From NCBI RefSeq assembly GCF_000209165.1, contig NC_009045.1, positions 744,001 to 808,000 on the forward strand: a DNA stretch of 64,000 bases, written 5' to 3'. This stretch comes from Scheffersomyces stipitis CBS 6054. Taxonomy: Eukaryota > Ascomycota > Pichiomycetes > Serinales > Debaryomycetaceae. The number at the start of each line of letters is the position of its first letter. The stretch's first letter is position 1. Positions 45,021 through 52,909 of the stretch are shown in pieces. Position numbers and translations under genes: made by a program. The notes under the pieces are model-generated. The model was not told the origin of the DNA and did not search any database. It saw only the letters and a program-made list of their open reading frames with translations.

Positions 45021-46303
45021 AGTAGACCTGGAAAGTGAATTATTGCCAGCGAAAAAAATTTGGGTCAAAATTCCAAAAAAAAGCTCGATGGAATTTGATG
45101 AAAACAAAAAATATCCAAAGAATACAACCAGTCGGAATCCATTATCATAACAATTGCATAGTTTCGGCTGGACTTGTGGTACTTAAATAGATTTTTCAGT
45201 TCCCCCACGCTCAAACGGTGCTAGAGGATGCACTTCCCGATGTGGCAGTGGTTCCTGCGACAGCCCAGTAAAAAAAATCGTGGAGAGACTTCCCAGAAAG
45301 GAGAGGTAAAAGTACTTAAGACCTACGAAAGTAGGAGCAGTTAAACTTGGGCAGAGTAGATTTCTAGAGAATAGTCTGGAGAGACATGTAGATGAAATGC
45401 CCAGACCGCATAGAAGAGTATTGGAAAAGAGAATGTAGAATTTCTACAACAAGTATTGAGTAGCTAGAACAAGTATAGAGTCTCTACGATGAGTGAGGTT
45501 AAAATGAACATATTTCTTCAATTTTTGGAGAAAGACATGTCATGACAGCATGGAGCACCAGACGAAGCAGACCATTGCGAAATAGTCAACCTAAACTTGA
45601 ATACCTTAATTTTGCCATATATTAGTATAGTGTAACCAAAGGAACAGGAAGAAATGTCGGTACGATATCTGCACCACTGGCTCTAACATGCGCTGGCCGA
45701 AAGTTTCGCCAGAGCGCATATTGACGTCTCTACCGGAAGGTCCAACAATAATGCAGATCATAAATGTGGAGATGAAGTTCGCCTGTAGACAAGCGGGGGA
45801 AAGTGGGCTTGAGACTCGTGAGAGAATCTGAGTATCTGGAGCAACAGAATGGCTATGTGAAGCTGGGTTGAGAATAGAAAAGCTGAAGCCTAACAATTTG
45901 TAGCGGAACAGCAGTGAACTATAGTACTGAATTACATAGAGAATAGTGACATGAATGCTATTATTAGCTACAACGTAGGGTTAATAATGTCGCAGAATTC
46001 TTGTAAGTCGAGGATCAAGAGAAGCTCCACCCTGGCAAGTCCGATTCAAGGGAATCAGGGGTCCATACTGGTGGTGCAATATTAGGCATTCGACCATACA
46101 GCGACACATTCGATACCAAATGATTTATACATGTGTAGCACTAAACCAGATCAAACACTTAGTGCAACAATGAGATACGTTAAACCATTGAGATAGAACC
46201 AGCCGTTTTCTAATATCATAATAGTGTCTATCTTAGTGAAATATTGTCATTTTTTATATTGGAAGCTCCTATTCTATAATTCCTATACTTTTCATAACTT
46301 TTA
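45021..46303. promoter_or_regulatory. Beta-glucosidase upstream region
   Basis: This 1.28-kb stretch holds the promoter of the beta-glucosidase gene and the 3' flank of the derlin gene. Only one short frame of note is present (45606-45896 minus), without similarity. The region 45240-45560 is rich in short AGAG/TAGA runs. Confidence 0.35.
45203..45208 (-). promoter_or_regulatory. Mig1-type GTGGGG site upstream of the beta-glucosidase
   Basis: On the minus strand GTGGGG lies about 185 bases before the beta-glucosidase ATG, with a T/A-rich run on its 3' side. It matches the SYGGGG core bound by the glucose repressor Mig1. Beta-glucosidase genes are commonly glucose-repressed, but a hexamer alone is weak evidence. 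Confidence 0.3.
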
Positions 46304-47191
46304 CTAGTGCACATTGTTCTTGATCTTAGGAATAATCACCCAATACCAGGGTGGTAAGAAGACCACAATCAACAACTTTTGCACAACATTATATTTCTTG
46401 ATTCCGTGAGCAGCCAAAGTAGCGTCTCTGGCATTAGTTTTCTTCTCGTCATTTTCGTAATACACTGCGGAAAGCAACGTCTCTCTGGAAAACCAAAAGA
46501 TGTGGCTAATAGATAACGTCAAAGCTGATTCCCACCAAAATAATGTTTGTATTGGTGACAATTTGCCTTCAAGAATCTCAAATATTCTATCCAAAGGCTT
46601 TCCCAAAATCAACCATCCGACCAAAATGTTCACGAAAGGAATGTACACTGAACGAACATTGAAGAAAACAAGGAAGTTCATCTGTGCGTGTGGTCTGCTT
46701 CTGCAAGAGTAGTAGAGCAAGATCTCCGAGAGGAGATTGCCCATAAAAGGCGCGGTCTTTAAATCGTACCAGTAGTAGCAAAGAGTAACACCAGCCACTA
46801 GAGTAAAACAGATCTGAAGGAAAAAGTACAAGTAGTCAAGCGATTTGTTTCGATCTATAAATGTCTGTAAGGTAGCAGTTTGGCGAGGAGTGAAGCTGCG
46901 AACTACGTCTGGCAAAAGCGATCTCTTTGTCTCAAACATTTCCTCAAGTCGTCTGCATTGAAACGAAATCATGATTATTCGCACAAGCAAATTGAGCAGC
47001 CATTCGTCAAAGAAGCAGAACCCAGTGACGAGTCTCCACCATTGATTGGTAAACGCTCTCTCAGCATGGAAAAGTAGAACCACCTTCGACACCCATTTGA
47101 ATGTAGTCAATGTCGCACAGCCCATTATGGCAAAACACCAGCTTCGTGTCACTGGAGGATACCCCCGTACAACATCAATTAAACGTTCCAT
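46304..47191 (-). CDS. Derlin-family ER membrane protein (Der1/Dfm1-like)
   Basis: The 295-residue product is a derlin, a catalytically inactive rhomboid-like protein of the ER membrane used in retrotranslocation of misfolded proteins (ERAD). Family marks are the PPVTRSW start segment, the WR motif in NQWWRLVTGFCFF, several hydrophobic spans, and the RSRPHAQMNFLVFF...YIPF stretch. Length lies between Der1 (211) and Dfm1 (341). I see no FxGxG-type SHP box for Cdc48 binding in the C-terminus, which instead has a charged segment and a final hydrophobic run (LLIVVFLPPWYWVIIP). The frame is open upstream to a TTG at 47218; the ATG at 47191 is taken because it is the first and fits family N-termini. 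It is divergent from BTS1. Confidence 0.8.
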   Translation of the reverse strand: MERLIDVVRGYPPVTRSWCFAIMGCATLTTFKWVSKVVLLFHAERAFTNQWWRLVTGFCFFDEWLLNLLVRIIMISFQCRRLEEMFETKRSLLPDVVRSFTPRQTATLQTFIDRNKSLDYLYFFLQICFTLVAGVTLCYYWYDLKTAPFMGNLLSEILLYYSCRSRPHAQMNFLVFFNVRSVYIPFVNILVGWLILGKPLDRIFEILEGKLSPIQTLFWWESALTLSISHIFWFSRETLLSAVYYENDEKKTNARDATLAAHGIKKYNVVQKLLIVVFLPPWYWVIIPKIKNNVH

Positions 47192-47630
47192 GAGAAATGG
47201 AATACATGAAAAATGCAAATGAATGGAAATAACACAATTTTAAAGTAATGAAATGCAATTGAATGAAGCCGAAAACTGTCAGTAGATCACGGGTATATGA
47301 GATGTTGTTCTTGTCGATAAGATAATTGTCGTTTATATCAAAACGTATAATTCAATTAACAAAGAGGATTACAGAGCAAAATCCAGTAGTAACGAAAATG
47401 TCGCACTTCTCACTCCACACTATTTTCCAGATGCTTTCGTGTTGCTTCAATGTCGCACCTACTACAACAAGTCGCAGCCAAATGTCGCACGAGTCCAGTC
47501 ACGTATCGCTTACTTTTCGAATGGCCGCAAACCTGATCTCTTTTCTTATCGGGTGGCCACTCCGACTGAACCATTTCTAAATAAACACATTTCAGGTTCG
47601 TTTATTCTTAATTATCGTACATTTCCGGAC
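47192..47630. promoter_or_regulatory. Divergent derlin-BTS1 promoter with TGTCGCAC repeats
   Basis: This 439-base shared promoter contains the octamer TGTCGCAC three times within 92 bases (47399, 47451 and 47483). A fourth copy lies just inside the derlin coding region at 47111. All copies have the same orientation. No known factor is assigned. Confidence 0.4.
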
Positions 47631-48683
47631 ATGCCTGTTATGGAAGACCCGCAGATCGACATAGATGTGCTCATCAGGCCCGTAAACGGCTACGATCGGC
47701 CAGAAAACGAACCCATTCTGGAACCATACCGGTACTTGGCCGAGATTCCAGGCAATAATAGCAACGTTAGAGGCAAGTTCCTCGAGGCCTTCAACCGTCT
47801 TTACTTCCATATTGAACAGAAACCACTATTGGATGCCATAGGCGACATTATTCTGATTTTCCACAACGCTTCTCTTCTCATAGACGACATTGAAGACTCA
47901 TCTGAGTACAGAAGAGGATTTCCAGCAGCCCACACGAAGTACGGAATCCCACTAACTATCAACTGTGGAAACCTAATGTACTTTGTTGCACTCCAGAAAG
48001 CACAGATCACCCTTCCACGTCTTTATAGCGATCTTAACTCCGATTTAGAAATCGACATAGACAAACTCAAGTTCGAAACTTCACAGATCTTGATAGACGA
48101 AATGTTGAATCTTCATCACGGACAAGGACTAGACATCTACTGGAGAGACTACTTGCCAGAAACACAGGAAAGTTTGCCACTGGTTCAAGACTACTTGCTG
48201 ATGGTAAAGGACAAAACTGGTGGCTTATTCCGGCTCTCAATAAAGTTGCTTGCTCTCTTCTCTAAACGTGAAACAACTGATCTCATACCTATAGCCAATC
48301 TCTTGGGCATAATATACCAGGTCAGAGACGATTATTTGAACTTGACATCGTCCAAATACTCCCATATGAAAGGAGTCGTAGGTGAGGACTTGGTAGAAGG
48401 AAAACTTTCATTGCCCATCTTGCACTGTTTGCAACTTTCAGACAATTCGCCAGTTCACGAACTTTTGTATAATACACTGTCCAGCGAGGAGCGAAGAGAA
48501 AAACCCCAACTCATAGCACAGTGTATTGACTACATGACAAAAGATTCGGAATCTCTACAATTTACGTACGACTTGCTCCAGAAATACCACGATAAGGTAA
48601 AACTGATGATCGAGGATACAGAAGTAGATAATGCTCTGGATTCGATGCTTTTTCAGATAATTGATCAGTTGGGCCAAGTATGA
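47631..48683 (+). CDS. BTS1: Geranylgeranyl diphosphate synthase
   Basis: The 350-residue product is a trans-prenyltransferase that adds isopentenyl diphosphate to farnesyl diphosphate, giving GGPP for Rab and Rho protein prenylation. The first Asp-rich motif is DDIED (85-89, in HNASLLIDDIEDSSEYRRG). The second is in GIIYQVRDDYLNL. KTGGLFRLS and the following EDLVEGKLSLPI are also typical. The small motif DDIED without the extra residues of long-chain synthases fits a GGPP synthase, and length is close to yeast Bts1 (335). The open frame runs back to a GTG at 47439, but the ATGs at 47631 and 47640 give a family-like N-terminus. CTG codons at 47853 and 48198 sit where relatives have E and N or K, supporting Ser decoding. 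Confidence 0.92.
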   Translation: MPVMEDPQIDIDVLIRPVNGYDRPENEPILEPYRYLAEIPGNNSNVRGKFLEAFNRLYFHIEQKPLLDAIGDIILIFHNASLLIDDIEDSSEYRRGFPAAHTKYGIPLTINCGNLMYFVALQKAQITLPRLYSDLNSDLEIDIDKLKFETSQILIDEMLNLHHGQGLDIYWRDYLPETQESLPLVQDYLLMVKDKTGGLFRLSIKLLALFSKRETTDLIPIANLLGIIYQVRDDYLNLTSSKYSHMKGVVGEDLVEGKLSLPILHCLQLSDNSPVHELLYNTLSSEERREKPQLIAQCIDYMTKDSESLQFTYDLLQKYHDKVKLMIEDTEVDNALDSMLFQIIDQLGQV

Positions 48684-48957
48684 CGATATTATTGTAAAGT
48701 CTGCAACGACATCTCTTGAAAATTGTGTGATATGGCTTTCAGATTCATATTATGGCATCAAGACTACAATAATAAATTTTGCTATCATTAGCATAAACAC
48801 ATAATAATACTACTACATGTCTAGCTTGGTGACAATATCGTATTATGATATTGTTAATTAGCATGAAGTATAATCGACTATTTATAATCCACTGTATATC
48901 ACTTAATTTAACGAATCGCTTCTATTTACATCTAACTCTATTAATATGTCTATATAT

Positions 48958-49707
48958 TTACACTAATGGAATTTCTCTCTTAAGCTTGTCACGAATCAAC
49001 TCACGTTGGCTCTCGAATCCACTCAAAGCTTCAAAGAACGAGTCAATATCACTACTGTTGAAGAAGCTCGTCACATTCAAAGCATTTTTGTGATAGAAAT
49101 CGCTGTAACAATCAGGTTTCAACTCTAATTTCTCTTTCTCAGCTACCAAATTCTTCGAAATCAACCGGTGGTGCAATGCTATATCGATGGTACTTTTTCT
49201 AGGATCCCGATCCAAATTGTCATTTACAAGCTTTATCATGCCAGCATAGCTGTTGTCGAAACTGACTTTATCTTCCAATTTCGCGAATTTTGTTATATTC
49301 TCAAGTGGAATTGGAACAGTAAGATTTTTGTTTTTATTCTGAACCTTCTGACTTTCTGCTATGTTTTTCTGATTTTCTTTATTACCTTTCTTATGACTCT
49401 TGTTTCCTATGCTCTTAAATAGTGGTCTCGTGATTTGTCGTGGTTCTGTTTCCACTGGTTTCGACACTCTGGGCATTGGCGGATTCTCTGCCATTCTTCG
49501 AGTTACTGATCTCGTCTGTCGGAACGCAATTACTGCCTTTGGCTCTGGCTCCTCTCTCTTTATTTCAACTTCAGGCTCATACTCAACTTTGACTCTACAC
49601 CTTTTGGGAGGTATATCTGTTCCAATATCACGTTTGAGAAGCTCCTTGTACCGTCGTATATCCTCATCTACGTCTTTGTGTGTTCTTTTCGGCTTTCTAA
49701 CCACCAT
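48958..49707 (-). CDS. Unknown basic protein divergent from DPH5
   Basis: I do not recognise this 249-residue protein. The N-terminus is basic (VVRKPKRTHKDVDEDIRRYK), followed by alternating K/R and E/P segments (KVEYEPEVEIKREEPEPK) and TRSVTRRM. A lysine-rich middle (NKSHKKGNKENQKN, about 101-114) is probably disordered and could be a nuclear signal. The last 110 residues look folded and helical (LEDKVSFDNSYAGMIKLVND; STIDIALHHRLISK; NALNVTSFFNSSDIDSFFEA). The ATG at 49707 is the first, with gene-like codon use throughout. It shares a 231-base promoter with DPH5 and is convergent with BTS1. A nuclear or chromatin role is only a guess from composition. Confidence 0.7.
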   Translation of the reverse strand: MVVRKPKRTHKDVDEDIRRYKELLKRDIGTDIPPKRCRVKVEYEPEVEIKREEPEPKAVIAFRQTRSVTRRMAENPPMPRVSKPVETEPRQITRPLFKSIGNKSHKKGNKENQKNIAESQKVQNKNKNLTVPIPLENITKFAKLEDKVSFDNSYAGMIKLVNDNLDRDPRKSTIDIALHHRLISKNLVAEKEKLELKPDCYSDFYHKNALNVTSFFNSSDIDSFFEALSGFESQRELIRDKLKREIPLV

Positions 49708-49938
49708 TGCTTGTTTTGCTATTCTCCCTAGAGAAACTTCTCCATAATTTACGCTATTCTGAAGTTATAATGGCTGCGATGCGATGACAGTACACGTGAC
49801 TTTATAAGCTATCATCACCACCAAAATATTTTTGAGAGTTCGAGATGCCTCACGTGACTTTCGTGAATTTTTAGGATTTTTCAGAATATCTTTGGAGAAG
49901 ATAATAGCAGAAGGACTATTCCCCATAATTCGCAGAAA
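49708..49938. promoter_or_regulatory. Divergent promoter with two CACGTGACTTT boxes
   Basis: The same 11-mer CACGTGACTTT occurs at 49793-49803 and 49851-49861, in the same orientation and 58 bases apart. CACGTGA is the core recognised by Cbf1-type bHLH factors. The boxes lie between DPH5 and the unknown basic protein and could serve both genes. GCGATGCGATGA at about 49775-49787 partly resembles a PAC element of ribosome-biogenesis genes. Confidence 0.55.
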
Positions 49939-50844
49939 ATGTTGTATTTAATTGGATTGGGTCTCTCATACGAGTCGGACATCACAGTTCGTGGTTTGGA
50001 GGTCGTAAAAAAATGTAAACGTGTGTATTTAGAAGCTTACACGTCCATTCTCATGGCAGCTGATCAACTGTCTTTGGAGCAATTCTATGGCCGTGAGGTA
50101 ATTCTTGCTGACAGAGAGTTGGTGGAGACTGGTTCTGACCAGATTTTGGCAGGAGCACAAGAAGACGACATAGCATTTTTGGTTGTTGGTGATCCTTTTG
50201 GAGCTACAACTCATACTGATTTGATCATCAGAGCCCGTGAATTGGGTATCAAGGTGGAGGCCATTCACAATGCCTCAGTGATGAATGCTGTGGGAGCTTG
50301 TGGATTGCAATTGTATCAATTTGGACAGACGGTTTCGCTTGTGTTTTTCACAGACTCCTGGAGACCAGACTCGTTTTACAACAAGGTTATGGAAAACAGA
50401 AAGATTGGTTTACATACTTTGTTGTTGCTTGATATCAAGGTTAAGGAACAAAGTATAGAAAACATGGCCCGTGGAAGACTTATCTATGAGCCACCCAGAT
50501 ACATGGACATTGCTACTGCAGCATCGCAATTGCTTGAAATTGAGGAACTCAGAGGTGAAAAGGCATACACTCCAGACACTCCATGTGTTGCCATCTCTAG
50601 ATTGGGATCTCCATCGCAGACTTTTAAAGCTGCATCGTTGAAAGAGTTGGCAGAGTTCGACTCAGGTGAACCATTGCATTCGTTGGTGATGTTAGGTCGC
50701 CAAGTGCATGATTTGGAGTTGGAGTACTTGTACCAGTATGTGGATAACAAGGATGAGTTCAAGAAGTTGGTAGAGGCTGATCAGGAGTACTTCAAGCCTC
50801 CTCCATATGTTGCTCCGGTTGAGAATGATGATGAAGACCTTTAA
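49939..50844 (+). CDS. DPH5: Diphthine methyl ester synthase
   Basis: The 301-residue product is the SAM-dependent methyltransferase of diphthamide synthesis, which repeatedly methylates the modified histidine of elongation factor 2. It is nearly the length of yeast Dph5 (300) and collinear with it throughout. Marks are [51 protein letters not shown] and [12 protein letters not shown]. Later come [25 protein letters not shown] and [17 protein letters not shown] codon at 50068-50070 stands where Saccharomyces has Glu. Cytosolic. It is divergent from the basic protein gene and convergent with PER1 (166 bases between stops). Confidence 0.97.
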   Translation: MLYLIGLGLSYESDITVRGLEVVKKCKRVYLEAYTSILMAADQLSLEQFYGREVILADRELVETGSDQILAGAQEDDIAFLVVGDPFGATTHTDLIIRARELGIKVEAIHNASVMNAVGACGLQLYQFGQTVSLVFFTDSWRPDSFYNKVMENRKIGLHTLLLLDIKVKEQSIENMARGRLIYEPPRYMDIATAASQLLEIEELRGEKAYTPDTPCVAISRLGSPSQTFKAASLKELAEFDSGEPLHSLVMLGRQVHDLELEYLYQYVDNKDEFKKLVEADQEYFKPPPYVAPVENDDEDL

Positions 50845-51010
50845 TTAATTAGGCAAGTATTACTTAGGTATTTATATGATTTATTAATGCATAAGCATAA
50901 GATCCATTACATAGGCAATTGATATATAAACAGTAGAGTGTAAATATATAGTAGGCATTATGTTTATTATAAATAAGACATCTCTTCTCAAGACATATAT
51001 ATACATGTAT

Positions 51011-52207
51011 CTATTCCTTTTTCTTCTTCTCTACCTCGACGATATGGCCATAGACATTTTCTGTGATATCCCAGATCATCCAGTCGTACCATCCCAACCA
51101 CGCTGGAAAGATTGTTACCAAGTGCCAGAGACTGTGGGCATCTATCAAATCGTAGAAGAATGGTGGAAAATCAAAAATCTCCAAGCTCATGCCTACAGTG
51201 ACGATAAATGTAAGCAAGAGAGGATACAATGAGTACAACTTAGCCAGACGAGAGAAGAAGCTGGGCAAGATAAGATGGCGGAATTTGACGTATTGCAAAT
51301 GGGATAGGTTGATGGTCTTTCCCTTATTATCATCCGGTGAAGTCTCCTCTTCATAGTACTTGGAGTAGAGATTGTAACACACTCCGATAAGGAAGCAGTT
51401 CTGAACAAGCCCTACGGTGATGTTGGCTCTCATATTGTAGGTATACGACCAGTCGGTAACGAGACGGTACACATGTGCCGTATAGGCTGCTATACAGACC
51501 ACAGTGAAGAGTGTTCTCCAGAACCAATACTTGTCTCTGTATAAGTTGAAGAGCCTAGCACCCAAAGTGTGAAACGACGAAAGGACCGTTAAACCCGCAA
51601 AGTAGTAGTCCAAATGTTCAGTAACTTGAAAATCTCGAATGTGGAATATTGAGGAGAATATCCACGCAAAAATCGTGATAATCGTCATGGCTATGACGTT
51701 GTTGAACTGTGTCTTATGCTTAGGATCTGAAGCCATCTTGCGAGCTTTCCACAACTTCAACAAACCCAAGTAGTTGACATATAGATTGCATAGCGAGAAA
51801 ACCACGCTGACAAACTCTTGGATTCCGAAAATCCGCAAAAATGGCCATTTTCCATGGAACTGATAAATCTCCTGGTTTCTCTTTTTGCGTTCAAAAGTGA
51901 TTACTCTTTGACATTGGTAATCGCAATTAGATTGGCAATTCCAGAGCAAAAGGCGGAGATTCCATGCAAGGGGCATTCGAGCAAAATGCCAGTCTCCGTT
52001 GTAGTATTTCCACTCGTATCTAGATTCGGGTTTCTGGAACTCTTCCCTGAACTCTTCCTGGATTACATTGTATGGATTTCCGTAACATGTGGTTTGTTCA
52101 CACTGGTAGATACAATCCTGGAAGGCAATGAGCGAGTCGCCCGGAGAGGCCCCTACAATTGGCAATACCAACAACAAGGGTATCCACAGAAGCATTGGCA
52201 CAAACAT
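51011..52207 (-). CDS. PER1: Per1-like GPI-anchor lipid remodelling protein
   Basis: The 398-residue product matches Per1 (PGAP3), the ER membrane protein that removes the unsaturated sn-2 acyl chain from GPI anchors so that remodelled anchors can enter lipid rafts. A signal peptide covers about 1-20 (LLWIPLLLVLPIVGA). A Cys-rich lumenal segment follows (FQDCIYQCEQTTCYG; LLLWNCQSNCDYQC). Several membrane spans follow with conserved polar residues: SSIFHIRD, EHLDYYFAG, and the late DAHSLWHLVTIF, as in the CREST superfamily of putative hydrolases. The tail is charged (VEVEKKKKE), and I see no clear KKXX signal. Length is close to yeast Per1 (357). Confidence 0.93.
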   Translation of the reverse strand: MFVPMLLWIPLLLVLPIVGASPGDSLIAFQDCIYQCEQTTCYGNPYNVIQEEFREEFQKPESRYEWKYYNGDWHFARMPLAWNLRLLLWNCQSNCDYQCQRVITFERKKRNQEIYQFHGKWPFLRIFGIQEFVSVVFSLCNLYVNYLGLLKLWKARKMASDPKHKTQFNNVIAMTIITIFAWIFSSIFHIRDFQVTEHLDYYFAGLTVLSSFHTLGARLFNLYRDKYWFWRTLFTVVCIAAYTAHVYRLVTDWSYTYNMRANITVGLVQNCFLIGVCYNLYSKYYEEETSPDDNKGKTINLSHLQYVKFRHLILPSFFSRLAKLYSLYPLLLTFIVTVGMSLEIFDFPPFFYDLIDAHSLWHLVTIFPAWLGWYDWMIWDITENVYGHIVEVEKKKKE

Positions 52208-52909
52208 GGCGAAAATGCTTGAGAAGAGGGATATAAAAAATGGTGGATTGATTCTGAATCTGTTATTGTAAAGTGATGAGCTTACCGACGCGTCGTAGTG
52301 AGCAGTTAGTGCGAGATTTTGTGAGTTAGTGAGAGCTAGCGAGATTTTGTGGTGAGATTAGGGAGATTAGTGAGAACAGTGAGAACCTCTAGGAATACAG
52401 CTCCGAGGTTTAGGGAGAGATGATTACACTACATTCTAGAGGCAATTAGAGAAAATGATATTGTACGAATCTATTCTTGTATGGCAACGTACGAGATCGT
52501 GAGATTCAGGCAAGCATGGACTTTCTGGAAGCGAATCAGAAAGGTATCCATGTTTATACTCTCACCCATTTAGCGAGAATGCACGTTGCTTCAAAAACCA
52601 GAATAATGAGAATAATGAGAATAACGAGAATAACGAGACGCTAAATTTACTTCGCCAGAGCATATCTAGACGAGTTCTTATCCGAAACATCCACTCAACA
52701 AGCTGCCCTCCACTTTTCTCCAAAGCTTATCACCTCTCTAAAAAGCTTGCTATCGATTTGGCACACTAAAAAGCTTACTTTCAATTTAATTATTCACTTT
52801 GCTAAGCTCTCTCTCAACAAATATCCATTAAACAATATATATTAAATATATACGAAAAAATCCATCCCAAGTATGCAACCCATATGAGCTACTTTTATTC
52901 CAATCTTAC
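52208..52909. promoter_or_regulatory. PER1 upstream region with short repeats
   Basis: This 702-base stretch holds an ACGCGT at 52288-52293 (81 bases before the PER1 ATG), then a run of TAGTGAGA/TAGCGAGA-like words at about 52296-52386. A 9-bp tandem array lies at 52602-52637, and ATTTGGCACACTA at 52756-52768. The same word types occur in the MID1 upstream region. The right end is the 3' flank of the zinc-cluster gene. Confidence 0.45.
52602..52637. repeat. 9-bp tandem repeat, four copies
   Basis: AATAATGAG occurs twice and AATAACGAG twice in direct tandem. It lies about 395 bases upstream of the PER1 start. Confidence 0.9.
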
